34,567 nucleotides of DNA. Source: Acidobacteriota bacterium. GTDB lineage: Bacteria > Acidobacteriota > Terriglobia > Bryobacterales > Bryobacteraceae. This document shows, piece by piece, positions 20,857 to 28,458 of this stretch (within the stretch, counting starts at the first letter, position 1; every line of letters begins with the position of its first letter). Location: contig JAGWQP010000020.1 in the NCBI GenBank assembly GCA_028876805.1, forward strand, positions 1 to 34,567, in the 5' to 3' direction. Made by a program: the position numbers and the translations under genes. The notes below the pieces were generated by a model that made no database searches, was not told the origin of the DNA, and saw nothing but the letters and a program-made list of their open reading frames with translations.

Positions 20857-23325
20857 TCAGTTGATTGCGCCAGTATAAACCTGGAATGGAGCCCAGTAGT
20901 AAGGCTTGGCGTAAGAACCGCCACCGCGAACGAGGGACAGCTTGGCAGCACGCAAGGCATCGGCTGGGGTGGAACCGCGTGCGATCTCGGCGTAAAGACC
21001 CGACATTAGTTGCGCAGTCGAGCGGTCGTTCACATCCCACAAGCCGGCAATCACATTGCGCGCGCCGGCGCGAAGGAAGGCCCAGGCGAAGCCGACCGGA
21101 CCTTCACCCGCGTAGGTTTTCGCTCCGGCGCTTCGGCACGCGGAAATGGTCACCAGTTCGGCGGTAAGCGGGACGGACATCACGTCGCGCGCAAAGAGCT
21201 TGCAGCGGTCCGCTGGACCGGACAGGATGACGGCCGAATCGAGCGGACTCTGCGTGTTGGCCGCCGCGTGGGCAGAAAAGTGGATGAATTCGAAGCTCCC
21301 CGGCTGGGTGCCGACATATGAATCCGGGCGGGCTTCCGGCCCTCGCAAAACCTTCGAGTCGGAGTCGCCCATCGTGGAGCGGATGCTGTCGATTTCGCGC
21401 GCGGCGAACTCTAGCCTGGGATACTCCTGGAGGACCTGCGCAGGGTCTCCCATCAGGAGCAGTCCCTTTCCCTTGTGGAAGTATGGATGGCGGCTAGTGT
21501 CCACCAGGTAATCGAGCGACGGCGCAATCTCCACGTTCGCCTCTTCGATCCAGAACTTGTTACTATCGCTGCTAGCCGGAAAGCTTTCGAAGTTGAATGA
21601 GTACAAATCCTCGTCCGGCACAAGGATAACCCGGCAGCCCGCACACAGATCTTCGGCTGCCGGAGCCACCAGCGTGTCATACAACTTGCGGCCGACGTCG
21701 CCCGCGGCATCCAGCGGATTGCGCTGCCCGAGCACAATGTTGCGATAGGCTTCGACGAGGGCGCGGATCGTTTTCGCCGGTGGCAGTGTGTAATTGCCAA
21801 TCCGCTCTGCCGTAATCACCCAAAGGTACGATTGATTCTCACCGAGCCAGTATTCGAGCAACACCGCTTGGGCTTGCTGTGCCAACTTCTGGTAAGCCTT
21901 CGCTGCGTGCGACTGAGCGGGCGTCGGACGGCCACTCCGCTGGGCGAGCACGTGCGACCGGCTCGACTCGGCCACTTCAAGAGCCCGCTGGGACTGATGG
22001 TTGGCGACCAGAAAGTCGACGTACTTGCGATAGAACCGGATCAAACTCGCAAGGTAGGCGAACCTGTAGTCGTCTTTGATCAGCTGAGAACTCAGCCGTT
22101 CAATGGCTGAGACCGTGATCCTGAACTCCGCATCGGCACGCACGGTACGATGGCTCTGAACATAAACATCGGCAAGACCAGTGTGTGCTTCCAGGGCCAC
22201 GCTGGGGTCTTCGGCCGGCCCGCTCATCGTCGAGCGGAACAAGGATTCCGCCTTGGCAAGCTGGCCCCGGCCGAGAGCGATTCGACCCGCGTTGAGGAGC
22301 GAAGACGCTTCGAAGAGCGTATTTCCGAGGCTCCTCTTCAGCGCCAGCGCCTCATTGTTGTATTGCTCGGCAGCATCCCAGTCTTGCAATTGGATTGCGT
22401 TGTTCGCCAGATCGGTCAACCAGCGAGAGGCCCAATCGTCGTTCGGCACCTGGCGCGCTACTTGCAGTGCATGGCGAAATGCGGCCTTTGCTTCGGTGTA
22501 GCGGCCTGTATCCTCCAGGACGTTCCCGTCATTTCCGGTCCAGATTTGCTCTTCGAACTGGTTGCTTGCCCTGGCGAAGCCAGTTTGCGCGTGCTCATAA
22601 TAAAGCCGAGCCTTGTCATAATCCCCCAGGCGGTAGTAACAGGTCCCCAAATTGCCGTCGTCGCGTGCAACTGATTCATTCGCGTGCAATTGCGTGTGGA
22701 GCATTCTTGCTCTCTCTAGCCAAATAATCGCCTCGTCGAACCGGGCGGCGGTTAGCAAGGTGTAACCTAGGTTCCCTGTGGCAGTCGCCTCCAAGTAAAA
22801 CTCTTGTAGGGCGGATGCCTCTTTGATCACTCGGCGTAGTGAAGCTTCTGCTTCATGGAACCGAACCTGCTTCACCAACAGTAGGGCGCGGCGGAGCTCT
22901 ATCTCAGTGGCTAGACCATTGGAATCCGATTGGTGTGCCCGTTCAGCAGCTCGATTGAGTAGATCTTCAGCCTCCGCGTAGCGCGCCATGATGTAAGCTG
23001 CAAAAGCTCGCAGCAGAAGCGTTTTTCCACGAGCCTCTGCCCATTCGGGCCTATCAGGAGGATCCTCATTCAGAACAGCTAGAGCGGCAGAGGGCTTGCG
23101 TTGCGCCAACAGGATCTCTGCTTTCAAGAGGCGAAAACGCCACTCGAAAGTCAAATCTTTCGCTTGCCTGGCGCGAGAAAGCCCACGCTCAGCCTTACTG
23201 AGGGCCAGGAGATGTTGGTCAGATTCTAAAAGATTGATCGCAGCACGATAATCCCCACTGAGACTGCGCGGCTGGGTCACACAGCCGACAAGCAGTAGTG
23301 CCGTGAGCGACAGCAATACACGCAT
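20857..23325 (-). CDS. TPR-CHAT caspase-like protease, predicted lipoprotein
   Basis: 822 aa. The N-terminus MRVLLSLTALLLVGC is a signal peptide with lipobox LVGC (Cys15), so the protein should be exported and lipid-anchored. Residues about 30-450 form tetratricopeptide-type helical repeats (ATGNLGYTLLTAARFDEAIIW, GNLGTCYYRLGDYDKARLYY, SSLLNAGRIALGRGQLAKAE). Residues about 500-820 are a CHAT domain (caspase family clan CD): SYLWVITAERIGNYTLP, ILVPDEDLYSFNFESF, catalytic His686 in HFSAHAA and catalytic Cys730 in TISACRSAGAKTYAGEG, then AFLRAGARNVIAGLWDVND and YWAPFQVY. The dyad is intact, so a protease is expected. It closes an operon with an ECF sigma factor, an anti-sigma factor and an unknown protein. 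Confidence 0.88.
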   Translation of the reverse strand: MRVLLSLTALLLVGCVTQPRSLSGDYRAAINLLESDQHLLALSKAERGLSRARQAKDLTFEWRFRLLKAEILLAQRKPSAALAVLNEDPPDRPEWAEARGKTLLLRAFAAYIMARYAEAEDLLNRAAERAHQSDSNGLATEIELRRALLLVKQVRFHEAEASLRRVIKEASALQEFYLEATATGNLGYTLLTAARFDEAIIWLERARMLHTQLHANESVARDDGNLGTCYYRLGDYDKARLYYEHAQTGFARASNQFEEQIWTGNDGNVLEDTGRYTEAKAAFRHALQVARQVPNDDWASRWLTDLANNAIQLQDWDAAEQYNNEALALKRSLGNTLFEASSLLNAGRIALGRGQLAKAESLFRSTMSGPAEDPSVALEAHTGLADVYVQSHRTVRADAEFRITVSAIERLSSQLIKDDYRFAYLASLIRFYRKYVDFLVANHQSQRALEVAESSRSHVLAQRSGRPTPAQSHAAKAYQKLAQQAQAVLLEYWLGENQSYLWVITAERIGNYTLPPAKTIRALVEAYRNIVLGQRNPLDAAGDVGRKLYDTLVAPAAEDLCAGCRVILVPDEDLYSFNFESFPASSDSNKFWIEEANVEIAPSLDYLVDTSRHPYFHKGKGLLLMGDPAQVLQEYPRLEFAAREIDSIRSTMGDSDSKVLRGPEARPDSYVGTQPGSFEFIHFSAHAAANTQSPLDSAVILSGPADRCKLFARDVMSVPLTAELVTISACRSAGAKTYAGEGPVGFAWAFLRAGARNVIAGLWDVNDRSTAQLMSGLYAEIARGSTPADALRAAKLSLVRGGGSYAKPYYWAPFQVYTGAIN

Positions 23326-23328
23326 CTA

Positions 23329-24153
23329 CTAGTACGGGCTACCGCCATCGTCCGCCGCGACGGCCATAACGTCCCCTTCGACAGGTGAGCCCAGATTCAC
23401 ATGGATCATCGTCAGTCTACGGGTCTTTTTGCTGAGCTGCAACTCGGCGAGTTGAATCGTCCCAAAACCTTCAACATGGACGACATGCCCAAAGCACTTG
23501 TATTCAGGAGGGCGCTCCGGTTCTAGAGTGCGCAGTAAGGAGACGCAAGTGATGCCTTTCGTATGTGGCATCTCGGCATCATCCACGGCCGGGCGGTGAA
23601 ACCATCGTTGCACCCTTTCTGGCACTTCATGCAGTCGATGCTTTAGCGTAATACGATCAAAAAGGCTCCGGAATTCCTTTTCGGTCCGATATGCATCTGC
23701 AACTTGCTGATGCGTGTGCAGCCGGTCAAAGACATCCAGACAGAGATCCACGTTCACCGGGACACCAGCAATTTTCAGATTCTCAAACCGCGTTCCAGCA
23801 AGTTTGATCGAGGGCTGGCTGTCGGGACCGCCGTCATGGGTCGAGACTAGGTTTGCAACCACGCGATCAGCCGTGAGCATACCCATGATGTTGAGACCCT
23901 CGATTGTAGACTTGATCAATGTGTTAAAGACCATCCCGCCATCTCCGTTGCTCTTCGAGCCGGCAACTTCGCTATGAGCTACGTCGAACTGGAGGATTTC
24001 GCGATAACGGAAGTCCCGCGAACGAGCCGTGCCGTAGCCGCCAATCTCCGGCAGAGCGGCCGCCGCCTGGATTTCAATGATCTCTTGAAACGGATTGTGA
24101 ATACGGCCGCCCGCACCGATGGCATGTCCGCTAAAACGGTACCGACTAGGCAA
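23329..24153 (-). CDS. Uncharacterised protein of the sigma/CHAT operon
   Basis: 274 aa, family not recognised with a name. The start is a TTG at 24153 preceded by GAGG 6 nt upstream. No signal peptide or membrane segment is evident. The sequence is beta-rich. The first part, RYRFSGHAIGAGGRI to FNTLIKSTIEGLNIMGMLTADRVVANLVSTHD, resembles repeating beta strands with glycine turns. A middle segment (VNVDLCLDVFDRLHTHQQVADAYRT) is helical. The last part again has strands (GITCVSLLRTL, IQLAELQLSKKTRRLTMIHVNLGSPVEGDV). It lies 3 nt upstream of the CHAT gene and 11 nt after the anti-sigma gene. The tight linkage suggests a partner, target or effector of the CHAT protease. I cannot assign a biochemical role. 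Confidence 0.65.
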   Translation of the reverse strand: MPSRYRFSGHAIGAGGRIHNPFQEIIEIQAAAALPEIGGYGTARSRDFRYREILQFDVAHSEVAGSKSNGDGGMVFNTLIKSTIEGLNIMGMLTADRVVANLVSTHDGGPDSQPSIKLAGTRFENLKIAGVPVNVDLCLDVFDRLHTHQQVADAYRTEKEFRSLFDRITLKHRLHEVPERVQRWFHRPAVDDAEMPHTKGITCVSLLRTLEPERPPEYKCFGHVVHVEGFGTIQLAELQLSKKTRRLTMIHVNLGSPVEGDVMAVAADDGGSPY

Positions 24154-24164
24154 CGTGCACCTCG

Positions 24165-24842
24165 CTAATAGAATTCGAAATGAAACAGGTAGGTAGCAAT
24201 CTTACCATTCTCGGGCCCGTTTTCCCCGAAAATTGTAAGTTCGTAGTCTCCGGAGGACAGTTTCCCGGCCGGCACCAGGACGGTGATGGGCTGCGCGCCG
24301 GCCGGCGCAGGCCCTGTAACCTCAAATATATTTTGGCCAGCTCGCGTCAGCACGCAACGGTAATCTGAAGACCGCACGTCGGGCGGAATGTCCGCCGAAA
24401 GCGGCACAAAGGGCGCGCCCCGCGGAACGCGGATGGGTGCAGCCTCGCCGCGGGAAGCGCCGGCCAACTGAATCGCCGGCAGCACCACCGGGTTCTCGAG
24501 GAGGTGCTCGAGGCGCGGGATTACGATTGCGCCTTCATACAAGGCAACGCCGGCGAACGCAAAGGCTGCCGCTGATGCGAGAGCAAACGCCCATTGCAGC
24601 TGCAACGAGAAAAACCGGAATGGTTTTCGCGGCACGGGCGGGCTTGCCGGCGCCGCGAGCCGGCTCGGGCGACCCATCACGGCTCGGGCGTTGGCGATGA
24701 ACACACCACCCGATTCCACGGCTTCCGCGCAGTCGGTGCATTCGAAATAGTGTTGTTCGAAATCCTCTGCTTCGGAGGCGGACAATTCGCCGAGCAAGTA
24801 CCGTTCAGCGGCTTGTGTTCCGATGGCTTGAGAATGGTCCAT
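24165..24842 (-). CDS. Zinc-finger anti-sigma factor, single membrane helix
   Basis: 225 aa from ATG 24842. The N-terminal ZAS-type zinc finger has the HxxxCxxC motif at His31, Cys35 and Cys38 (EQHYFECTDCAEAVE) after the helix YLLGELSASEAEDFE, the classic cytoplasmic domain that traps ECF sigma factors. One membrane helix lies at about residues 82-104 (LQWAFALASAAAFAFAGVALY). The C-terminal portion, about 120 residues, should be periplasmic and beta-rich (SSDYRCVLTRAGQNIFEV, ITVLVPAGKLSSGDYELTIFG). It sits 53 nt after its cognate sigma factor. The periplasmic domain is on the same side of the membrane as the lipoprotein CHAT protease of the operon, so it could be a proteolysis target (inference). 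Confidence 0.85.
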   Translation of the reverse strand: MDHSQAIGTQAAERYLLGELSASEAEDFEQHYFECTDCAEAVESGGVFIANARAVMGRPSRLAAPASPPVPRKPFRFFSLQLQWAFALASAAAFAFAGVALYEGAIVIPRLEHLLENPVVLPAIQLAGASRGEAAPIRVPRGAPFVPLSADIPPDVRSSDYRCVLTRAGQNIFEVTGPAPAGAQPITVLVPAGKLSSGDYELTIFGENGPENGKIATYLFHFEFY

Positions 24843-24895
24843 CAATTTACGCCCTCATGGTTACAGTGAAGCGCCTGCCGATTCCGTTTCGCAGC

Positions 24896-25438
24896 CTAGA
24901 CCTCGCCACCCGCCGCCCCCCGGGCTCCGGATTCGAGGAGCTGAGCTTTGAAGCGCAGCCGGGCTCGATGCAGAAGGACCCTCAGATAATTGCGGTCGAT
25001 TTGTAACTCCCGGCACACCAAATCCTTATCCTCCTCCTCGAGAAGCACGCGCCGCAGCAGTTCGCGGTCTTTTTCAGGTAATTCCCCTAGAATTCGTCGA
25101 ACGACGCTGGTGCGCTCCTCCGAGATCATTCGCCCCTCCGCGCTGGGCGAGCGATCGGTCGGATCCTCAACCGTTTCCGGCACTTGATCGTGGCGCGTAT
25201 GGATACGAAGAAACTCCCGGGCAATGTTGCGGCACACAGAGTGGACGAACCCCGGCAGGCTGGCCGGATTCTCGAGCGTTTTGCCGGAGCGGAAATACGA
25301 CAACACTCGAAGGAACGTCTCCTGGGAGGCATCCTGGATCAATTCGGGGGATCGCAACCGGGCCCGGAGTTTCAACTGTACCGGACGGTAGAAGTGTGAC
25401 ACCAGGACATTTTCGGCGCGAGCATCGCGATCGGCCAA
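24896..25438 (-). CDS. ECF-type RNA polymerase sigma factor
   Basis: 180 aa as given by the TTG at 25438. The sigma-2 region (ELIQDASQETFLRVLSYF, with LPGFVHSVCRNIAREFLR) recognises the -10 element. After a linker, the sigma-4 helix-turn-helix (ILGELPEKDRELLRRVLL, LVCRELQIDRNYLRVLLHRAR) recognises the -35. Upstream of the TTG the same frame stays open and encodes LFDYNFLRSLADRDARAEN, which looks like genuine sigma N-terminus, back to a CTG at 25465. There is no ATG, GTG or TTG in that extension. A promoter predicted at 25490-25518 and a GAGGAGG at about 25480 favour the longer product. It is the first gene of the operon with anti-sigma, unknown and CHAT genes. Confidence 0.85.
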   Translation of the reverse strand: MADRDARAENVLVSHFYRPVQLKLRARLRSPELIQDASQETFLRVLSYFRSGKTLENPASLPGFVHSVCRNIAREFLRIHTRHDQVPETVEDPTDRSPSAEGRMISEERTSVVRRILGELPEKDRELLRRVLLEEEDKDLVCRELQIDRNYLRVLLHRARLRFKAQLLESGARGAAGGEV

Positions 25439-25489
25439 GGATCGCAGGAAATTGTAATCGAACAGGAGCCTTCGGTCCTCCTCAGCACG

Positions 25490-25518
25490 ACTATATCATT
25501 CAGGGTGAGCGCGCCCAA
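25490..25518 (-). promoter_or_regulatory. Promoter of the sigma/anti-sigma/CHAT operon
   Basis: The minus strand reads TTGGGC (25518-25513), a 17-nt spacer, then TATAGT (25495-25490). The predicted transcript starts near 25483 and begins with GAGGAGG, leaving only a short leader before the CTG at 25465. Confidence 0.45.
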
Positions 25519-25547
25519 GATCTTGAAACTGAATGCGGAACTGCTTT

Positions 25548-25579
25548 TGCCTGCGAACTCATACCAGACCGCGCAGGCA
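25548..25579 (+). repeat. 8-bp inverted repeat with 16-nt loop, leader element
   Basis: TGCCTGCG and CGCAGGCA are exact complements separated by 16 nt. In the plus-strand leader of the second glycine-zipper gene this would form a stem-loop just upstream of the terminator-like hairpin. It also lies upstream of the divergent sigma operon, so it might instead be an operator. Confidence 0.45.
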
Positions 25580-25594
25580 CCATAGCTTCGGTTT

Positions 25595-25619
25595 GGGGTG
25601 TTTTCGCCCCGATTTTTTT
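25595..25619 (+). terminator. Intrinsic terminator within the leader of the 25686 gene
   Basis: GGGGTG-TTTT-CGCCCC pairs over 6 bp (one G-T) and is followed by GATTTTTTTG. The orientation is plus strand. No plus-strand gene ends upstream, so it would act on a transcript that starts inside this intergenic region, as an attenuator or the end of a small RNA. Confidence 0.6.
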
Positions 25620-25623
25620 GCGC

Positions 25624-25673
25624 CCAACGACGACGTTGGTACGTCTTACAATCAAGGAGGGGAGTCGCCCCTC
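25624..25673 (+). promoter_or_regulatory. Two further leader hairpins upstream of the 25686 gene
   Basis: CCAACG-ACGA-CGTTGG (25624-25639) and GAGGGG-AGTCG-CCCCTC (25657-25673) are perfect 6-bp stems. The second hides an AGGAGGGG ribosome-binding-like sequence; a second GGAG at 25674-25677, 8 nt before the ATG, stays free. The leader may modulate translation. Confidence 0.45.
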
Positions 25674-25685
25674 GGAGTAACAAGT

Positions 25686-26474
25686 ATGCGTTTGATTTAT
25701 ATTGGACTGACGGTAGTGCTGGCGGGAAGCGCTTGGGCTGACACGGTGACCTTGCGCAGCGGTCGGGTGATTCAAGGCACGTACTTGGGAGGCTCCGCAC
25801 GCCAGGTCCGAATCGACTCTGGGGACCAGGTTCAGACCATCGACGTGGGCGATATCGCAAAGATTGAGTTTACGGCGACGGAGGCGTCGCAGCCCGCGCC
25901 CCTCGCGCCGCGCGCCGATTCCGGCAAGGTGTTCCGCCCCGACGCGAGCAGCACGGCTGCGGTTCGGTCGGCGGCCGAACTGCCAGCCGGAACCAACATT
26001 GTCGTTAGGATGATCGACGGAGTGGACTCCCAAACCAACTCGGTGGGGCAGACGTTCGCGGCAAGCATCGATGAACCGGTGATGCTGAACGGCGATACGG
26101 TGATTGCGCGTGGCGCCGACGTCGTGGTCAAGCTCGTGGACTCCAAAGAATCCGGTAAGCTCACGGGGCGGTCGGAACTAACGCTGGATCTGGTTTCGGT
26201 CAAAGTCAACGGCAGGCCGGTGGATATCAACACGCAGACCGTCTCGCGCGAGAGCGCGTCGCGCGGCGAGCGCACAGCGAAGGTGGCGGGAGGGGCGGCA
26301 GCGCTTGGCGCCATCATCGGGGCGATTGCCGGGGGCGGAAAAGGCGCGGCCATCGGAGCTGGCGCGGGCGCCGCGGCCGGGGCCGGAGCCGAAGTGGTCA
26401 CCAAGGGGCAGCGGGTGAAGATTCCTTCGGAAACGCGGTTGACTTTCGTCCTGGATACGCCGGTTCGACTCTGA
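25686..26474 (+). CDS. Exported glycine-zipper protein, copy 2
   Basis: 262 aa from ATG 25686 (GGAG 8 nt upstream); the ORF track start at 25533 is not supported because it would run through the leader hairpins. The signal peptide is about residues 1-18 (LAGSAWA). A first small domain TVTLRSGRVIQGTYLGGSAR to IDVGDIAKIEF resembles an Sm-like or NfeD-like beta barrel seen at the start of such proteins. It is followed by the domain shared with the 18090-18701 gene: LPAGTNIVVRMIDGVDSQ, FAASIDEPV, ARGADVVVKLVDSKESGKLTGR, the glycine-rich GAIIGAIAGGGKGAAIGAGA and SETRLTFVLDTPV. Probably an envelope protein. It is divergent from the sigma/CHAT operon and could be one of its targets. Confidence 0.78.
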   Translation: MRLIYIGLTVVLAGSAWADTVTLRSGRVIQGTYLGGSARQVRIDSGDQVQTIDVGDIAKIEFTATEASQPAPLAPRADSGKVFRPDASSTAAVRSAAELPAGTNIVVRMIDGVDSQTNSVGQTFAASIDEPVMLNGDTVIARGADVVVKLVDSKESGKLTGRSELTLDLVSVKVNGRPVDINTQTVSRESASRGERTAKVAGGAAALGAIIGAIAGGGKGAAIGAGAGAAAGAGAEVVTKGQRVKIPSETRLTFVLDTPVRL

Positions 26475-26478
26475 CCGG

Positions 26479-27978
26479 CTAGCGGCCGTCGGCGAGATCC
26501 AGATCCTGCTCCAGGTCTTGGGCCTGCTGAACCCGGAGAATCTTCGCTTTGGTCGATTCTAGCGGCGCATCGGACACCTCGACATCGAAGGAGCTGAGCA
26601 GGCGGTAGCTGCCCGGCGCCAGATCGGTAAATTGATATTGGCCTTGGGCATCGGTGCGGGTCACCTGGGGATCCTTGACCCGGCGGGCGGCCTGATCATA
26701 CGCCTCCAGGTACACGGGAGCTCCAGCTACTGGCTGGTGGCTCGATCCGGTGACCATGCCATGCACCGCTCCCGGCATGGCGGAGAGCTGAAAATGAACC
26801 GTCTCGGAGGTGCCCGCGAGCAGGACTTCGTTCCAACCGTCCGCACGGCCGGTGTTGCCGCCCTGAGACCGTGTGCCGGAAAAACCCGCCACAAAATACC
26901 CGGGTACGGGCGCGAGCGCAAGATCCCATCGTCCGGGCAGAAATTGGAGGCGATCGCCGGCTAGTTGAAGAGTTTGGGTCTTGCCGGTGCCGGCGAGATC
27001 TTTGCGGCGGGCGAGCACCAAAACCATACGGGCATCGACCGGCTGGCCCTGACTGTCCTTCAACACGAACTGCACGTCCGGCAGCGGGCGCAACTCCACA
27101 CGGATGTCGCTACGATCGCGATTCACCACCATCGGTTGGTAGGCTGCCTGAATGACACCCGTCCGCGGATCGGCGGGACCTTGAGCATAGAGTTCGTACT
27201 GGCCGGAAGATGTGGGATTGAAGTAGAAATTCCCGGAGGCGTTGGAGGCCGTCGTCTCCGCGCCCGTATCGGACACCAGGGTCACGTTGACCTGCGCGGG
27301 AGGATAGATCTGGCCCGAGAGACTGAGCAGGTTGCCGGCGAGCGGACGAATGTTGATGTCATCGGTCTGTTGATCGAGTGTGACCTCGATCGAGGTGGCG
27401 TCGTCGGCGCGCAGAGTGTCCCGGTAAAACGTCGGGAGGTAGCCGCCGTCTTCATACTGCCGCGCCACCGTCCGGATGTAGTATTTTCCGGGCTCCAGAC
27501 CGGCGATGCGGTAGCGGCCGCGCTCATCGGAACGGGAGCGGGCTACCAGTTCAAGTGGCCGGGCCACCCGATACGCCACCACGTCGTGCTCGGGCAGCCC
27601 CACGTCGCTTTCGTCCAGCACCGTTCCGGCGATAGACCCAAAACGCGGCAGGGGGATGTTCAGGACCTTCGATTCTCCGGCCTGGACCACAATCGGGATC
27701 CCCGACGCTCGCCAGCGTTTCTGTCCGTAATTCACCGGCGCGAAGCCCGGCCGCGAAACCGCCATCAAGTAGGCGCCGCCGGGCAGTCCAGAGAACTCAA
27801 ACGTGCCGAACTGGTTCGTGCGAGTCGACGCGGTTCGTTCGGCGACGCCGGACACCGGTTCGAGAACCACTAACGCGCGGGCCAGCGGACGCCCCGTCTG
27901 ATTTTCGACCACCGTGCCGCGGATGGCCGCGGCTTGAAGGGAGCCGGCGCCGAGCGCGATTAGCAACCATCTCCGCAT
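26479..27978 (-). CDS. Exported carboxypeptidase-regulatory-like multi-domain protein
   Basis: 499 aa with a signal peptide (about 1-18, SLQAAA). Several Ig-like/transthyretin-like modules follow. The first is clear: IRGTVVENQTGRPLARALVVLEP to FSGLPGGAYLMAVSRPGF (about 20-85). Others are GSIAGTVLDESDVGLPEHDVVAYR to IAGLEPGKYYIRTV (about 110-170), a SGNFYFNPTSSGQYELYA segment (about 245-265) and GMVTGSSHQPVAGAPVYLEAYDQ to FTDLAPGSYRLLSSFDVEV (about 405-470). These CarboxypepD_reg-type modules occur in acidobacterial outer-membrane and secreted proteins and are generally adhesive or structural; no protease domain is present. It is convergent with the glycine-zipper gene (4 nt apart) and 66 nt after the DUF420 gene. 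Confidence 0.8.
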   Translation of the reverse strand: MRRWLLIALGAGSLQAAAIRGTVVENQTGRPLARALVVLEPVSGVAERTASTRTNQFGTFEFSGLPGGAYLMAVSRPGFAPVNYGQKRWRASGIPIVVQAGESKVLNIPLPRFGSIAGTVLDESDVGLPEHDVVAYRVARPLELVARSRSDERGRYRIAGLEPGKYYIRTVARQYEDGGYLPTFYRDTLRADDATSIEVTLDQQTDDINIRPLAGNLLSLSGQIYPPAQVNVTLVSDTGAETTASNASGNFYFNPTSSGQYELYAQGPADPRTGVIQAAYQPMVVNRDRSDIRVELRPLPDVQFVLKDSQGQPVDARMVLVLARRKDLAGTGKTQTLQLAGDRLQFLPGRWDLALAPVPGYFVAGFSGTRSQGGNTGRADGWNEVLLAGTSETVHFQLSAMPGAVHGMVTGSSHQPVAGAPVYLEAYDQAARRVKDPQVTRTDAQGQYQFTDLAPGSYRLLSSFDVEVSDAPLESTKAKILRVQQAQDLEQDLDLADGR

Positions 27979-28044
27979 AGCGTAAAGATTATTGACGCAC
28001 TACCGGCGGAAAAAGCGCAACCCACAGGCCGACCGGGAAATCCC

Positions 28045-28458
28045 TTAAAGGTGGTAAAGCATCGCATACACGACGACACCGGTCACGCTGACGTAGAGCC
28101 AGATGGGCAGCGTCCACCGCGCCAGCTGGCGATGCTTCTGGTAGCGTCCGGCGCGGCCGCGGCGTAGCGTAATGATGGCCAGAATCGGCACCAGCGCCGC
28201 CAGCACCGTATGGCTTGCCAAGATGCTCAAGTATATCGTGCGGATTGCGCCGGTTTTCGGAAACCGCACCGAGCCCACCTGGTAGTGATACACCAGGTAC
28301 GAGACTAGGAACAGGCAGGAGACCACAAACGCCGTCTGCATGACCTTGCGATGGGTTGTGATGCGCTTCCGCCGGATCAACCGATAGCCCCATACGAGCA
28401 GCACGGCGGCAGTCGCGTTCAGCAAAGCGTTCACCGTGGGCAGCAGCGGCGTCGTCAT
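28045..28458 (-). CDS. DUF420 membrane protein, cytochrome oxidase assembly-linked
   Basis: 137 aa with four to five hydrophobic helices: LLPTVNALLNATAAVLLVWGY, VMQTAFVVSCLFLVSYLVYHY, IYLSILASHTVLAALVPILA and LPIWLYVSVTGVVVYAMLYHL. Conserved His residues (THRKVMQ, YLVYHYQ, LASHTVLA, KHRQLARW) match DUF420, a family usually found with cytochrome c oxidase biogenesis genes (YozB-like/CtaM-related by memory). Its ATG overlaps the SCO1 stop (ATGA). It is the last gene of the ctaB operon. The exact role is unknown; haem or copper handling during oxidase assembly is inferred from context. Confidence 0.85.
   Translation of the reverse strand: MTTPLLPTVNALLNATAAVLLVWGYRLIRRKRITTHRKVMQTAFVVSCLFLVSYLVYHYQVGSVRFPKTGAIRTIYLSILASHTVLAALVPILAIITLRRGRAGRYQKHRQLARWTLPIWLYVSVTGVVVYAMLYHL

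Noticed and set aside
20857-25465. Type III-E CRISPR (Craspase) assignment for the TPR-CHAT gene
   Set aside because: No CRISPR repeats, no gRAMP/Cas7-11-like gene and no Cas1/Cas2 in the window; the CHAT protein also has a signal peptide, unlike the cytoplasmic Craspase subunit.
25372-25860. 162-aa minus-strand ORF upstream of the sigma factor
   Set aside because: It lies across the leader and the start of the 25686 gene and has no recognisable sequence.
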